Assembly: GCA_963966275.1 (NCBI GenBank)
Contig: CAWZYQ010000020.1
Location: 1-37,152, forward strand
Length of the DNA stretch: 37,152 bases
Source: UBA10427 sp003500135
Lineage (GTDB): Bacteria; Bacteroidota; Bacteroidia; Cytophagales; Cyclobacteriaceae
Direction: 5' to 3'
The notes under the pieces were generated by a model. That model ran no database searches. It saw only the letters and a list, made by a program, of their open reading frames with translations, and was not told the DNA's origin. Below, piece by piece: positions 25,479 through 34,098 of the stretch (position 1 is its first letter; every line of letters starts with the position of its first letter). The translations under genes and the position numbers were made by a program.

Positions 25479-25755
25479 ATGTTGGATATAATTGACAAAA
25501 TAATAGGGGATCCGCTGAAAAAGTATACACGTTCACATTTGGCGCTCAGGAATGCCCAGGAAAAAGATGAGATCTGGATTGCATACCTATGAGTGATCGA
25601 TAATGTCACTTCTTCAAGGCATTGGAAAAATGGAATGCACTACGAACACTGGGCCGGACAGGATCTTAAAGAAGGGCTATAGGACGCCCCTCATATGGAA
25701 AGAGTGCTGCAGAAATTTTGATAAAGTCGGGTTGCCGGTAAGGACAAATAAGTAG
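25479..25755 (+). pseudogene. Decayed cytochrome b5-like heme-binding protein gene
   Basis: Read from the ATG at 25479, the frame gives LKKYTRSHLALRNAQEKDEIWIAYL, then a TGA at 25590. It then continues in the same frame with VTSSRHWKNGMHYEHWAGQDL, a TAG at 25680, and DAPHMERVLQKF. A one-base insertion (in the T-run near 25717-25720) shifts to DKVGLPVRTNK and a TAG at 25753-25755. This is the compact prokaryotic cytochrome b5-like domain (heme/steroid-binding, COG4892 type, about 90 residues). With two in-frame stops, a frameshift and changed residues (Asn for the usual Asp in the YDVTSS motif), it cannot make the intact protein. The 175 bases before it (25304-25478) show no gene. Confidence 0.8.
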
Positions 25756-25788
25756 GGTCTGGGGCTAGAATGTACTGATCAATTGTTT

Positions 25789-25796
25789 TACCTTTG
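25789..25796 (+). promoter_or_regulatory. Putative -7 element before the hypothetical gene-pyrD run
   Basis: TACCTTTG is a perfect TAnnTTTG. It overlaps the in-frame ATG at 25794, which would be untranscribed, so it favours the ATG at 25824 as the start. No TTG at proper -33 spacing was seen. Confidence 0.45.
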
Positions 25797-25823
25797 CCAA
25801 TTGGAACGACAGGAGGGGACAAT

Positions 25824-26396
25824 ATGCACACCATTGAGCCTTTTTACAATTGGCTGAAGTATTACGATCCATCAAAAGATGAACGTTCACCTTTTTATGG
25901 CAAACAATACAACTACGACGTGTATTCGGATACCATTTATAATTACTACATTGATCCGGCCTGGGATTTCATGGGTTCGGAAACTTTGTATATAAAAGTA
26001 TTATTTGTTGACTACCAACGTTCATACGCCATTATTGAAATGCTGGGCGAATGGAATGATGCCATTAATAATGATATCATGCACCTAAAGCGAAATATTT
26101 TGGATTCGTTTATGGTCGATGGCATTGACAAATATATTCTGATCGGTGAGAATGTGCTGAATTTTCATGGTTCCGATGACTCCTATTATGAAGAGTGGTT
26201 TGATGATGTGGCGGACGGCTGGATTGCAGCCATTAATTTCAGGGAATTTATTTTTGATGAATGGAAAAAGTACAATATTGACTATTATATTATTTTTGGA
26301 GGGAATTTACAAATCGATCATTGGCGAACGCTAAAACCCCCACGATTTTTTGAGATAGTCAATAATGCAATAAGCAAAAGAATAGACTTGATTTAA
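25824..26396 (+). CDS. Conserved-looking hypothetical protein, Tyr/Asp-rich
   Basis: I choose the ATG at 25824 (190 residues) because an upstream in-frame ATG at 25794 lies inside a promoter-like TACCTTTG. The protein is rich in Tyr, Trp, Asp and Ile, without signal peptide or membrane segment. Its body reads as alternating helices and strands (LYIKVLFVDYQRSYAIIEMLG; IDKYILIGENVLNFHGSDDS; WIAAINFREFIFDEWKKY). I do not recognise a family. It lies 12 bases before pyrD on the same strand, so it is probably cotranscribed with it. Confidence 0.75.
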   Translation: MHTIEPFYNWLKYYDPSKDERSPFYGKQYNYDVYSDTIYNYYIDPAWDFMGSETLYIKVLFVDYQRSYAIIEMLGEWNDAINNDIMHLKRNILDSFMVDGIDKYILIGENVLNFHGSDDSYYEEWFDDVADGWIAAINFREFIFDEWKKYNIDYYIIFGGNLQIDHWRTLKPPRFFEIVNNAISKRIDLI

Positions 26397-26408
26397 TTTC
26401 GGAATAAA

Positions 26409-27476
26409 GTGTACAGGTTTTTTATAAAGCCCCTTCTTTTTTTAATGCAACCCGAACGCGCCCATTATTTTGCTTTTTGGTGGATGCGTGCTTTGTTGTC
26501 ATGGTCATTTATTAGAAATCTGGCGGCTAAATATTATGTGGTGGACCACCCTGTGTTGAAACGACAAGTTTTTGGGCTAACATTTAAAAATCCTATTGGC
26601 CTTGCGGCAGGTTTTGACAAAGATGCTCAGAACATCGATGAACTCGCAGCGCTGGGGTTTGGATTCATAGAAATCGGAACGATCACTCCTGAAGGTCAGC
26701 CCGGTAATCCAAAGCCACGGCTTTTCCGATTACCGGCTGATGATGCCCTGATCAACAGAATGGGGTTTAATAATAAGGGCGCGGAGGCCGCAGTAGAAAG
26801 GTTAAAAAAAAGAAAATCACATATTCTGGTCGGCGGTAATATCGGTAAAAATAAAATTACCCCTAACGAAGAAGCGACAAATGATTATATCAAATGTTTT
26901 AATGCCCTATACGATTATGTAGACTATTTTGTGGTCAATGTCAGTAGTCCCAATACGCCAAATCTCAGGGCCTTGCAGGAAAAGGGGCCTTTGAAAAAAC
27001 TGTTGATGTCGCTTAAGGGGCAAAATAACTTAAAGCCTATTACCAAACCGATATTGTTAAAAATAGCGCCAGACCTTACCGATGAGCAATTGGACGATAT
27101 CATTGAAATTGTAGAGTCTACTAAAATTGACGGTGTAATCGCTACCAATACAACCATATCAAGGGATGGTTTAGTCACTGATCGTGAAAAGGTGAAAAAA
27201 ATTGGCCATGGTGGCCTAAGTGGAAAACCTGTGAAGGATTTGTCTAACCATGTAATCAAATACCTAAAATCCAATAGCCGCACCAAATTCCCGGTAATCG
27301 GAGTTGGGGGTATCCATACGGCAGATGATGCGATAGAAAAGATTGAGGCAGGAGCTGATCTTTTGCAAGTTTATACTGGTTTTGTATATAATGGCCCTAC
27401 CTTTGTCAAGGATCTCAACGAAGCTTTAATTAGTCGGGCTATGGTACATCAAGATGATTTTTTTAAATTGAATTAG
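26409..27476 (+). CDS. pyrD: Dihydroorotate dehydrogenase (quinone), class 2
   Basis: The protein has 355 residues and is the membrane-associated enzyme of UMP synthesis that oxidises dihydroorotate to orotate and passes electrons to quinone. The GTG at 26409 is the start because the class 2 N-terminal amphipathic helix (MYRFFIKPLLFLMQPERAH) begins there. GLAAGFDKDA (about 65-74) is the FMN-binding loop, NVSSPNTPNLR holds the catalytic serine of class 2 at Ser180, and ATNTTISRDG and IGVGGIHTADDA are the later FMN phosphate and substrate loops. All are intact. ftsK follows 13 bases on; pyrF is further down the same strand. Confidence 0.96.
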   Translation: MYRFFIKPLLFLMQPERAHYFAFWWMRALLSWSFIRNLAAKYYVVDHPVLKRQVFGLTFKNPIGLAAGFDKDAQNIDELAALGFGFIEIGTITPEGQPGNPKPRLFRLPADDALINRMGFNNKGAEAAVERLKKRKSHILVGGNIGKNKITPNEEATNDYIKCFNALYDYVDYFVVNVSSPNTPNLRALQEKGPLKKLLMSLKGQNNLKPITKPILLKIAPDLTDEQLDDIIEIVESTKIDGVIATNTTISRDGLVTDREKVKKIGHGGLSGKPVKDLSNHVIKYLKSNSRTKFPVIGVGGIHTADDAIEKIEAGADLLQVYTGFVYNGPTFVKDLNEALISRAMVHQDDFFKLN

Positions 27477-27489
27477 TTTTTTTAACTCA

Positions 27490-29958
27490 ATGGCAACCAA
27501 CACTTATAAAAATAACGCCCCCAAAAAGAAAAAGCAGGGCAAGTCAGGCTCATTCAAATTTAAGCCAGGCTTTGTGGATGATAAAAGATTCCAGATTTCC
27601 TTAGGCTTCTTTTTGTTGGTTTCTTCATTTTTTCTGATCACAGCATTTATTTCTTATCTGTTTACCGGAAAAGCTGATCAAAGTATTATTGAAGGCTTTA
27701 CGCTGGCAGAAATAAGGGGACAGGGGCTCGAGGTAGAAAACTGGTTTGGTTTATTGGGCGCTTATGCCGCCGATTTGTTCATTTTCAATTGGTTTGGCGT
27801 TGCTTCTTTTTTACTGCCTCCCCTACTTTTTGTATTGGGCTATTTTGTGTTGTTTAAAAAAGCGCTGGTACCTATTCATAAAGCAATTACTTTCGCAGTA
27901 TTTTTCATGTTATGGCTCAGTACATTGCTCGGGTACCTCACGCTTGACCCTACTGCACCCGAGGTATTCAATTATATTGCCGGAGGAGCGGGTTTTGAGT
28001 TTGCCTTCATCCTCAATGGGTTGTTGGGCTGGGGCACATTTCTGGCGCTAATGCTGTTCTTCCTGATTTTTCTGGTATATTTCTTTAATATCACCTCATT
28101 AATAGGTTTATCTTCCACTCAAAAACAAGTGTTGGCCAAACAGCCCGGTGATTTTTCGAGATCAGATGAAGAAATTATAGAAGAGGAAAACTGGAAGATT
28201 TCGGATACCGATAATCAGGATGAAGTTAATGCAGATTTAGCCGAGGATTCAGAATCTGGACAAACAACTGATACGGCAACACATGAATTTGAAATTGAGA
28301 CTACCAAACCCACTAGTAAAAAACCAGTTAATTCGCTTGACCTTGAAGTTGAGATCGAGCAAAACCCGTCGACTCAAACATCAGAGGGACCAACATTTTC
28401 AATAGAGGAAGACAGGGATGTCGAAAAGAAATCGGAAACCCTGGAAAATTATGATCCTACTTTAGATTTGGGCAATTATCACTACCCCACGCTCGATTTG
28501 CTGGAAGATCATCGTGGCGCCAATGTGCAGGTAACAAAAGAAGAACTGGAACAGAACAAAGATAAAATTGTCGAAACACTTACCAACTTCAAAATCGGGA
28601 TCAGTAGCATTAAAGCTACCATCGGGCCTACGGTGACCCTATATGAAATTGTTCCGGACCCAGGCATTAAAATATCAAAAATCAAAAACCTGGAAGACGA
28701 TATTGCCCTTTCGTTGGCAGCTTTGGGTATTCGAATTATTGCACCTATACCGGGCAAAGGCACAATTGGTATAGAGGTGCCGAATAAAAATCGTGAAATG
28801 GTATCGGTGAAATCAGTATTGAGCACGGAAAAATTCACCAAAAGCAAGCACGAGCTTCCTGTTATTTTGGGCAAAACAATCTCTAATGAAGTATATGTAA
28901 CGGACCTGGCCAAAATGCCCCACATCCTCATGGCGGGCGCTACCGGACAAGGTAAATCAGTCGGTCTCAATGTGCTTTTGGCTTCATTGTTATACAAAAA
29001 ACACCCTTCACAGCTCAAGCTGGTACTAGTTGACCCAAAGAAGGTGGAATTAACTTTATTTAATAAAATTGAGCGTCACTTCCTTGCCAAGCTGCCCAAC
29101 AATGAAGAAGCTATCATTACCGGTACCAAGCATGTAATTTACACCCTCAACTCACTATGCATCGAAATGGATAATCGTCTTTCGCTGCTTAAAGATGCTG
29201 GATGCCGAAACTTGAAAGAATACAATGTAAAATTTGTCAATAGAAGGCTGAATCCAGAAAAGGGCCACAGATATATGCCGTACATCGTACTGGTAATAGA
29301 TGAATTGGCTGATTTAATGGTGACCGCTGGAAAGGAAATTGAAACACCAATTTCCAGACTGGCAGCTGTAGCACGGGCCATAGGCATCCACCTGGTTTTG
29401 GCTACTCAACGACCTTCGGTAAATGTGATCACGGGAGTAATTAAAGCAAACTTCCCGGCCAGAATGTCATATCGGGTGACTTCAAAAATTGACTCAAGAA
29501 CTATCCTGGATATGGGCGGCGCTGATCAGTTGGTTGGTATGGGAGACATGCTTTTCTCCCACGGTTCCGAATTGATTCGATTACAGTGCCCTTATATTGA
29601 CACAGAAGAAGTGAACAGGCTTTGTGAATTTATCGGAGATCAACGCGGATATCCTTCTGCTTATATGCTACCCGAGTTTGAAGGAGAAGAAGAGTCTGCC
29701 CCGGGTGAAACAGATCTCGGCGACAAGGATAGCATGTTCGATGAAGCAGCCCGGCTAATTGTTAGGCATCAGCAAGGAAGTACGTCTTTGATCCAGCGAA
29801 AATTAAAACTAGGCTACAATCGTGCCGGACGCCTGATTGATCAGCTTGAGGCAGCGGGAATAGTAGGTCCTTTCGAAGGAAGCAAGGCCAGGGAAGTTTT
29901 AGTAACAGACGAATATAGTTTGGAACAATTATTGAATGAGATAAACGAAAAATATTGA
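27490..29958 (+). CDS. ftsK: DNA translocase FtsK
   Basis: The protein has 822 residues and is the septal DNA pump that clears chromosomes in cell division. Four membrane helices lie in the first 210 residues or so after a Lys-rich start. An acidic low-complexity linker covers about 215-325. The motor follows, with Walker A GATGQGKS at 483-490, the Walker B region YIVLVIDELADLMV near 598-611, and RAIGIHLVLATQRPS. A C-terminal gamma winged-helix domain lies at about 748-822 (ARLIVRHQQGSTSLIQRKL, GYNRAGRLIDQLEAAGIVG) that would read polar DNA sequences. All domains are complete. Confidence 0.96.
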   Translation: MATNTYKNNAPKKKKQGKSGSFKFKPGFVDDKRFQISLGFFLLVSSFFLITAFISYLFTGKADQSIIEGFTLAEIRGQGLEVENWFGLLGAYAADLFIFNWFGVASFLLPPLLFVLGYFVLFKKALVPIHKAITFAVFFMLWLSTLLGYLTLDPTAPEVFNYIAGGAGFEFAFILNGLLGWGTFLALMLFFLIFLVYFFNITSLIGLSSTQKQVLAKQPGDFSRSDEEIIEEENWKISDTDNQDEVNADLAEDSESGQTTDTATHEFEIETTKPTSKKPVNSLDLEVEIEQNPSTQTSEGPTFSIEEDRDVEKKSETLENYDPTLDLGNYHYPTLDLLEDHRGANVQVTKEELEQNKDKIVETLTNFKIGISSIKATIGPTVTLYEIVPDPGIKISKIKNLEDDIALSLAALGIRIIAPIPGKGTIGIEVPNKNREMVSVKSVLSTEKFTKSKHELPVILGKTISNEVYVTDLAKMPHILMAGATGQGKSVGLNVLLASLLYKKHPSQLKLVLVDPKKVELTLFNKIERHFLAKLPNNEEAIITGTKHVIYTLNSLCIEMDNRLSLLKDAGCRNLKEYNVKFVNRRLNPEKGHRYMPYIVLVIDELADLMVTAGKEIETPISRLAAVARAIGIHLVLATQRPSVNVITGVIKANFPARMSYRVTSKIDSRTILDMGGADQLVGMGDMLFSHGSELIRLQCPYIDTEEVNRLCEFIGDQRGYPSAYMLPEFEGEEESAPGETDLGDKDSMFDEAARLIVRHQQGSTSLIQRKLKLGYNRAGRLIDQLEAAGIVGPFEGSKAREVLVTDEYSLEQLLNEINEKY

Positions 29959-29981
29959 AATCAGAAACTAAATCAGTATCA

Positions 29982-30638
29982 ATGAAAAAATTACTATTGT
30001 TTACGTTAGCGGTTGTTTTGGTTGCAGGGGTTGATTTATATGCGCAAAACGATGATAAAGCCAAGAAAATATTGGATGAAATGAGCGCCACTTACAAAGA
30101 TATACCCGCCTTTAATGCAAATTTTGTAAATAGGCTTGAAAACAAAGTAGAAGGCCTGGACGAAGATTTCTCAGGAGAAATCACGATTATGGGCAATAAA
30201 TATCATCTTAAGGTAGGTGATCAGGAAATATATAATAATGGAGAAACGGTATGGACGTATTTGAAAGAATCAAATGAAGTGAATATCGATTATTACTATC
30301 CTGAGGATGGTGATATGTCGCCTAGCAATATTTTTAATGCTTATAAAGAAGGCTACAAATACCGGTTTATTGAGCAAAAGCAAAAGGGAAGCAGAAAGGT
30401 AAATGTAGTGGAGCTTCAACCTGAAGCCGGAACTGATAATTTTGATCAATTCATAAAGATAAAGCTTGAAATCTTTGATGATACCAATACACTTGCATCC
30501 TGGCAGATCTACGATAAAGTAGGGAATGTTTATAGCTACACCATCACAGGTTTCAATCCGAATTTAAAAGCAGATAGTGATATGTTCGAGTTTGATCCTT
30601 CAGAATATCCGGGAGTTGAAATCATTGATCTTAGATAA
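29982..30638 (+). CDS. lolA: LolA-like outer-membrane lipoprotein carrier
   Basis: The ATG at 29982 (218 residues) is chosen because a signal peptide (MKKLLLFTLAVVLVAGVDLYAQ) starts there; the frame is open further upstream but without signal. The mature protein has the half-barrel style of LolA-type periplasmic carriers: an N-terminal helix (AKKILDEMSATYKDIPAFNA), then F(S/T)GEITIMGNKYHLKVGDQEIYNNGETVWTYL-like strands spanning about 50-85, and the late DKVGNVYSYTITGF. It carries lipoproteins from the inner to the outer membrane in known members. It follows ftsK by 23 bases, a neighbourhood seen in other bacteria too. Confidence 0.88.
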   Translation: MKKLLLFTLAVVLVAGVDLYAQNDDKAKKILDEMSATYKDIPAFNANFVNRLENKVEGLDEDFSGEITIMGNKYHLKVGDQEIYNNGETVWTYLKESNEVNIDYYYPEDGDMSPSNIFNAYKEGYKYRFIEQKQKGSRKVNVVELQPEAGTDNFDQFIKIKLEIFDDTNTLASWQIYDKVGNVYSYTITGFNPNLKADSDMFEFDPSEYPGVEIIDLR

Positions 30639-30655
30639 ACTGACCAATTCCGGTA

Positions 30656-31474
30656 ATGACAAGGAAAGAGCTATTTTCACAAATACAAAGAAAGCAATCA
30701 TATCTATGTGTCGGTTTGGATACCGATATTCAAAAAATCCCAGGCCATCTTCTCCATGAGGATGATCCGGTTTTTATTTTTAATAAAGCTATAATTGATG
30801 CCACCATTGATTACGCAGTGGCATATAAACCCAACCTTGCCTTCTATGAATCGCTGGGGCCTAAGGGGTTGGAAAGCCTGCAAAAAACAATTGAATACCT
30901 ACCGGATGATGTATTTACCATTGCCGATGCCAAAAGGGGCGATATCGGTAATACTTCAGGCTTGTACGCCAGAGCGTTCTTCGAATACTATCAGTTCGAC
31001 TCCGTAACTGTGGCGCCATATATGGGGTCCGATTCAGTTATGCCCTTCTTAAACTATCCTGGAAAATGGGTCATCCTGCTTGCATTAACTTCGAATAAAG
31101 GCGCGGATGATTTTCAAAAATGTGAATTAAAAGACACCTCAAGTTCACTCTATCAGCAGGTGCTGGAAACCAGCAAGCAGTGGGCAGACCGTGACCATAT
31201 GATGTATGTTGTTGGCGCCACGCAGGCCTCTTTGCTGGAAGAAATCAGAAAAATTGCGCCCGATCATTTTTTGTTGGTTCCGGGAGTGGGGGCCCAGGGG
31301 GGCAGTTTAGCGGAAGTGTCAAGGTTTGGGATGAATTCAGAATGTGGTTTACTTGTCAACTCCTCCAGGGGCATTATTTACGCCAGCTCAGGTCCTGATT
31401 ATACTAAAGCAGCGGCCAATTCAGCTAAAAAAACCCAGGAGGAAATGGCAGTTTATTTAAATCGATATCTTTAG
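30656..31474 (+). CDS. pyrF: Orotidine-5'-phosphate decarboxylase, long (type 2) form
   Basis: The protein has 272 residues and is the last step of UMP synthesis, OMP to UMP plus CO2. VGLDTDIQKIP (about 20-30) is the N-terminal substrate region. The catalytic DAKRGDIGNT has Asp91, Lys93 and Asp96. VAPYMGSDSVMPFL, LVPGVGAQGGSL and VNSSRGIIYAS form the phosphate-binding side. The family's usual shorter form is about 230 residues; this one is the longer Bacteroidota/mycobacterial type. It is 17 bases after lolA and in the same run as pyrD. Confidence 0.95.
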   Translation: MTRKELFSQIQRKQSYLCVGLDTDIQKIPGHLLHEDDPVFIFNKAIIDATIDYAVAYKPNLAFYESLGPKGLESLQKTIEYLPDDVFTIADAKRGDIGNTSGLYARAFFEYYQFDSVTVAPYMGSDSVMPFLNYPGKWVILLALTSNKGADDFQKCELKDTSSSLYQQVLETSKQWADRDHMMYVVGATQASLLEEIRKIAPDHFLLVPGVGAQGGSLAEVSRFGMNSECGLLVNSSRGIIYASSGPDYTKAAANSAKKTQEEMAVYLNRYL

Positions 31475-31544
31475 TATATTAGGTTGTCCCTGCTGCTTTT
31501 AAGCAAAGATTTTATTATTTTAGGTCTCCAAATGACTGATAGCT

Positions 31545-32831
31545 ATGGAAGAGGCCTTTCTTCACTACATATGGAAGTACCAGTATTTCGATAAGGACCA
31601 GCTTAAAACTACGGCAGGATTACCTGTTAATATCATTTCTCCTGGACACTACAATACGGATGCCGGCCCTGACTTTTTAAATGCAAAAATCAAAGTCGAC
31701 GGAATGGAGTGGTATGGAAACGTGGAAATACATTTGAATAACCAGGATTGGTACAGGCATCAACATCACAAAGATCCGCTATATGACAATGTGATTTTAC
31801 ATGTCTGTTGGGATGGGAACTCGGATGCAAGAAGAAGTGATGGGACCGAAATGCCAATTATCCTTCTTAAAAACCGGCTTATCAATGGCTATTACACCAA
31901 TTACAAATCCTTGATTAAGAATAAAGATTCCATCGCCTGCCAGAAATATTTCCACAAGGTTGAAAGGCTGAAAGTATTTTCAATGTTTGATAAATCAGCT
32001 ACTGAGAGGTTGAAGAGGAAAGCGGACCATGCCATGGAAATCCTGAAAGCAAATAAAGGTGACTGGGAAGCCACGATCTACCAACTAATTGCTATCAACC
32101 TGGGCGCTACTAAAAATAAAGAACCATTTCAACAGCTAACTCAGGTGTTGCCTATCAGTATTTTGCAGCATTACCGGCAAAACATTTTCCAGGTTGAAGC
32201 TTTGATATTCGGCATGGCAGGGTATCTGGGTGAAGCTGCGGCAGATAGTTACCAGGCTGTTTTACGTAAAGAGTTCAGTTTTTTAATGAAAAAGCATAAG
32301 CTCGGTAATTTAATTATGCCGAAGGTTCAATGGCTGAATGCTCGTATGAGACCGGGCAATTTCCCAACAGTCAGGTTGGCACAATTGGCGGCTATAATAG
32401 CCCAACGACCGCACCTTTACGATCAACTGGCACATGCAGAAAATGCGAAGGAGGTAAAAAACCTTCTCGATGTGAATGTATCGGATTATTGGAGGCAGCA
32501 CTACGATTTCGGAAAGCCAAACCGTAAAAACAAGGGTAAAATCGGAACTTCGACCAAAGAACTGATTATCATTAACACGCTAGCTCCGCTTTTGGCCGCA
32601 CTGAGCCGGCACATGGATGATGCCCTTTACATGGAAAAGGCACTTACGCTGTTGCAGTCGGTTAAAGCGGAAAAAAACCATATTATAAAAAAGTGGAATG
32701 ATATTGGGCTGGAAGTCCATTCTGCTTTTGATTCACAGGCAGCCATCGAGATTTTTAATAATTATTGTTGCGCAAGAAAATGTTTATCCTGTAATATTGG
32801 TGTTTCATTGATTCAGGAAATGAACAAGTAA
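31545..32831 (+). CDS. DUF2851 family protein
   Basis: The protein has 428 residues without signal peptide or membrane segments. The start MEEAFLHYIWKYQYFD and the following HYNTDAGPDFLNAKI, GNVEIHLNNQDWYRHQHHKD and NVILHVCWDGN (within about 30-95) are the typical core of DUF2851. The pattern of acidic residues and histidines there resembles a nuclease-like active site, an inference only. The C-terminus holds a cluster of four cysteines (NNYCCARKCLSCNIG) that may bind a metal. Function is unknown. It stands 70 bases after pyrF and 4 bases before the next membrane gene. Confidence 0.9.
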   Translation: MEEAFLHYIWKYQYFDKDQLKTTAGLPVNIISPGHYNTDAGPDFLNAKIKVDGMEWYGNVEIHLNNQDWYRHQHHKDPLYDNVILHVCWDGNSDARRSDGTEMPIILLKNRLINGYYTNYKSLIKNKDSIACQKYFHKVERLKVFSMFDKSATERLKRKADHAMEILKANKGDWEATIYQLIAINLGATKNKEPFQQLTQVLPISILQHYRQNIFQVEALIFGMAGYLGEAAADSYQAVLRKEFSFLMKKHKLGNLIMPKVQWLNARMRPGNFPTVRLAQLAAIIAQRPHLYDQLAHAENAKEVKNLLDVNVSDYWRQHYDFGKPNRKNKGKIGTSTKELIIINTLAPLLAALSRHMDDALYMEKALTLLQSVKAEKNHIIKKWNDIGLEVHSAFDSQAAIEIFNNYCCARKCLSCNIGVSLIQEMNK

Positions 32832-32835
32832 AAGC

Positions 32836-34098
32836 GTGACGTTGGCCGAAATTTCCCACATTTTAGTCTTATGCCTGGTCTTATGGCTCTTATTAAGCAA
32901 AGTGGTACATCGTGATGCGATGGTTTTCCGGTTATTTATCCTTGTAAAATTCTTAGCGGCAATCTTACTCGGGTTTTTATATTTAGACCACTACAAAGGA
33001 GGCGATACCATTCAGTATTTTGAGCAATCCCTTAAATTATTGGAATTTTATGACAGCAATGGTTTTCACAGCTGGTGGAGGCCATTTATTGGAGACTCCT
33101 CCTTTTTACCGACAGATCACCTGCTTTTTTACAAACAGCCGAGGGCCATTTATTTCAGTAATTTACTAGTGCCGTTTACAGCTCTTTGTCTAAAAAACTA
33201 CTGGCTTACAGCTTTGTGGCTGACGCTGTTCACAGCCATCCCAATTTGGTGGTGTTTCAGGCAGCTGTCCTCATATTTTCACGCCTCATCACTCATCTTG
33301 GCAATACTCTTTTGGCCCAGCCTGGTCTTCTGGTCTTCGGGCATCACTAAAGAAGTAGTTGCCATGCCCATGTTTTTTTACCTGATCACCTTAAGCATTA
33401 TGTTGATTAAAAAAAGCAAAGTGGAATGGGGGCATTGGTTGTGTCTGATAGTAGGCAGTTGGATGCTTTGGAGTCTCAAGTATTACTATGCTGCCCTTCT
33501 GATCCCTTTTTTGTTGAGCCTGGTGATTCATAGCTATATCCATTCATTTAAAGGGCCTATTAAGAGTAATCCCAAAATCACCTGGGTTATAATGTTGGGA
33601 ATAATATTGAGTATTGCCACGCTTGTCCACCCAAATTTAAATATTGACAGAATGTGGGGGGTAATAATTCGAAACCATTTCGAATTCAAGGCTATTTCGT
33701 CGGAAAACGCTTTTATTGAGCTCTTCATTCAAACTGACGGATCAATTCATTTTACCACTTTACCATGGGCAATGATTTCAGGACTTTACAGGCCGTTCAT
33801 TTGGGAGGGCTGGAACACGATTTCAATTGTATATGCAGTTGAAAACCTTGCGCTATTACTGGCTTCAATAATAACACTCGTCAGTTTTTTCAGACAAAAA
33901 GAAAGGGCAGGTTTTTCATTGCCTGCCCTTGCCGCAATCTTATTTATTATTGTTTCAGCCGTATTACTTGCCATTTCCGCAGCAAATTTTGGTACATTAT
34001 CTCGTTATGCCATAGGTTATAAACCAATTTTGGTGTGGCTAATTATGGAATATTGGCAATACAACGGGGCTTTTAAATATTCCGATAATAAGCCCTGA
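32836..34098 (+). CDS. Polytopic membrane protein of unknown function
   Basis: The start is a GTG at 32836, 4 bases after the DUF2851 stop, giving 420 residues and about ten membrane helices. The first extramembrane loop carries HYKGGDTIQYFEQ. A later loop has FWPSLVFWSSGITKE, a pattern I associate with polysaccharide-polymerase or glycosyltransferase-C-like membrane proteins, though I cannot name the family. Its 3' end overlaps the convergent lipoprotein gene by 26 bases. Substrate and role are unknown. Confidence 0.78.
   Translation: MTLAEISHILVLCLVLWLLLSKVVHRDAMVFRLFILVKFLAAILLGFLYLDHYKGGDTIQYFEQSLKLLEFYDSNGFHSWWRPFIGDSSFLPTDHLLFYKQPRAIYFSNLLVPFTALCLKNYWLTALWLTLFTAIPIWWCFRQLSSYFHASSLILAILFWPSLVFWSSGITKEVVAMPMFFYLITLSIMLIKKSKVEWGHWLCLIVGSWMLWSLKYYYAALLIPFLLSLVIHSYIHSFKGPIKSNPKITWVIMLGIILSIATLVHPNLNIDRMWGVIIRNHFEFKAISSENAFIELFIQTDGSIHFTTLPWAMISGLYRPFIWEGWNTISIVYAVENLALLLASIITLVSFFRQKERAGFSLPALAAILFIIVSAVLLAISAANFGTLSRYAIGYKPILVWLIMEYWQYNGAFKYSDNKP

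Noticed and set aside
31494..31505. Small hairpin (TGCTT-TT-AAGCA) after pyrF followed by T-rich sequence
   Set aside because: A two-base loop and a five-base AT-rich stem make a poor terminator, so I left the pyrF to DUF2851 gap open.
32310..33974. Frames in other phases inside the DUF2851 and membrane protein genes
   Set aside because: They have no signal, domain or start context and are explained by the main reading frames.
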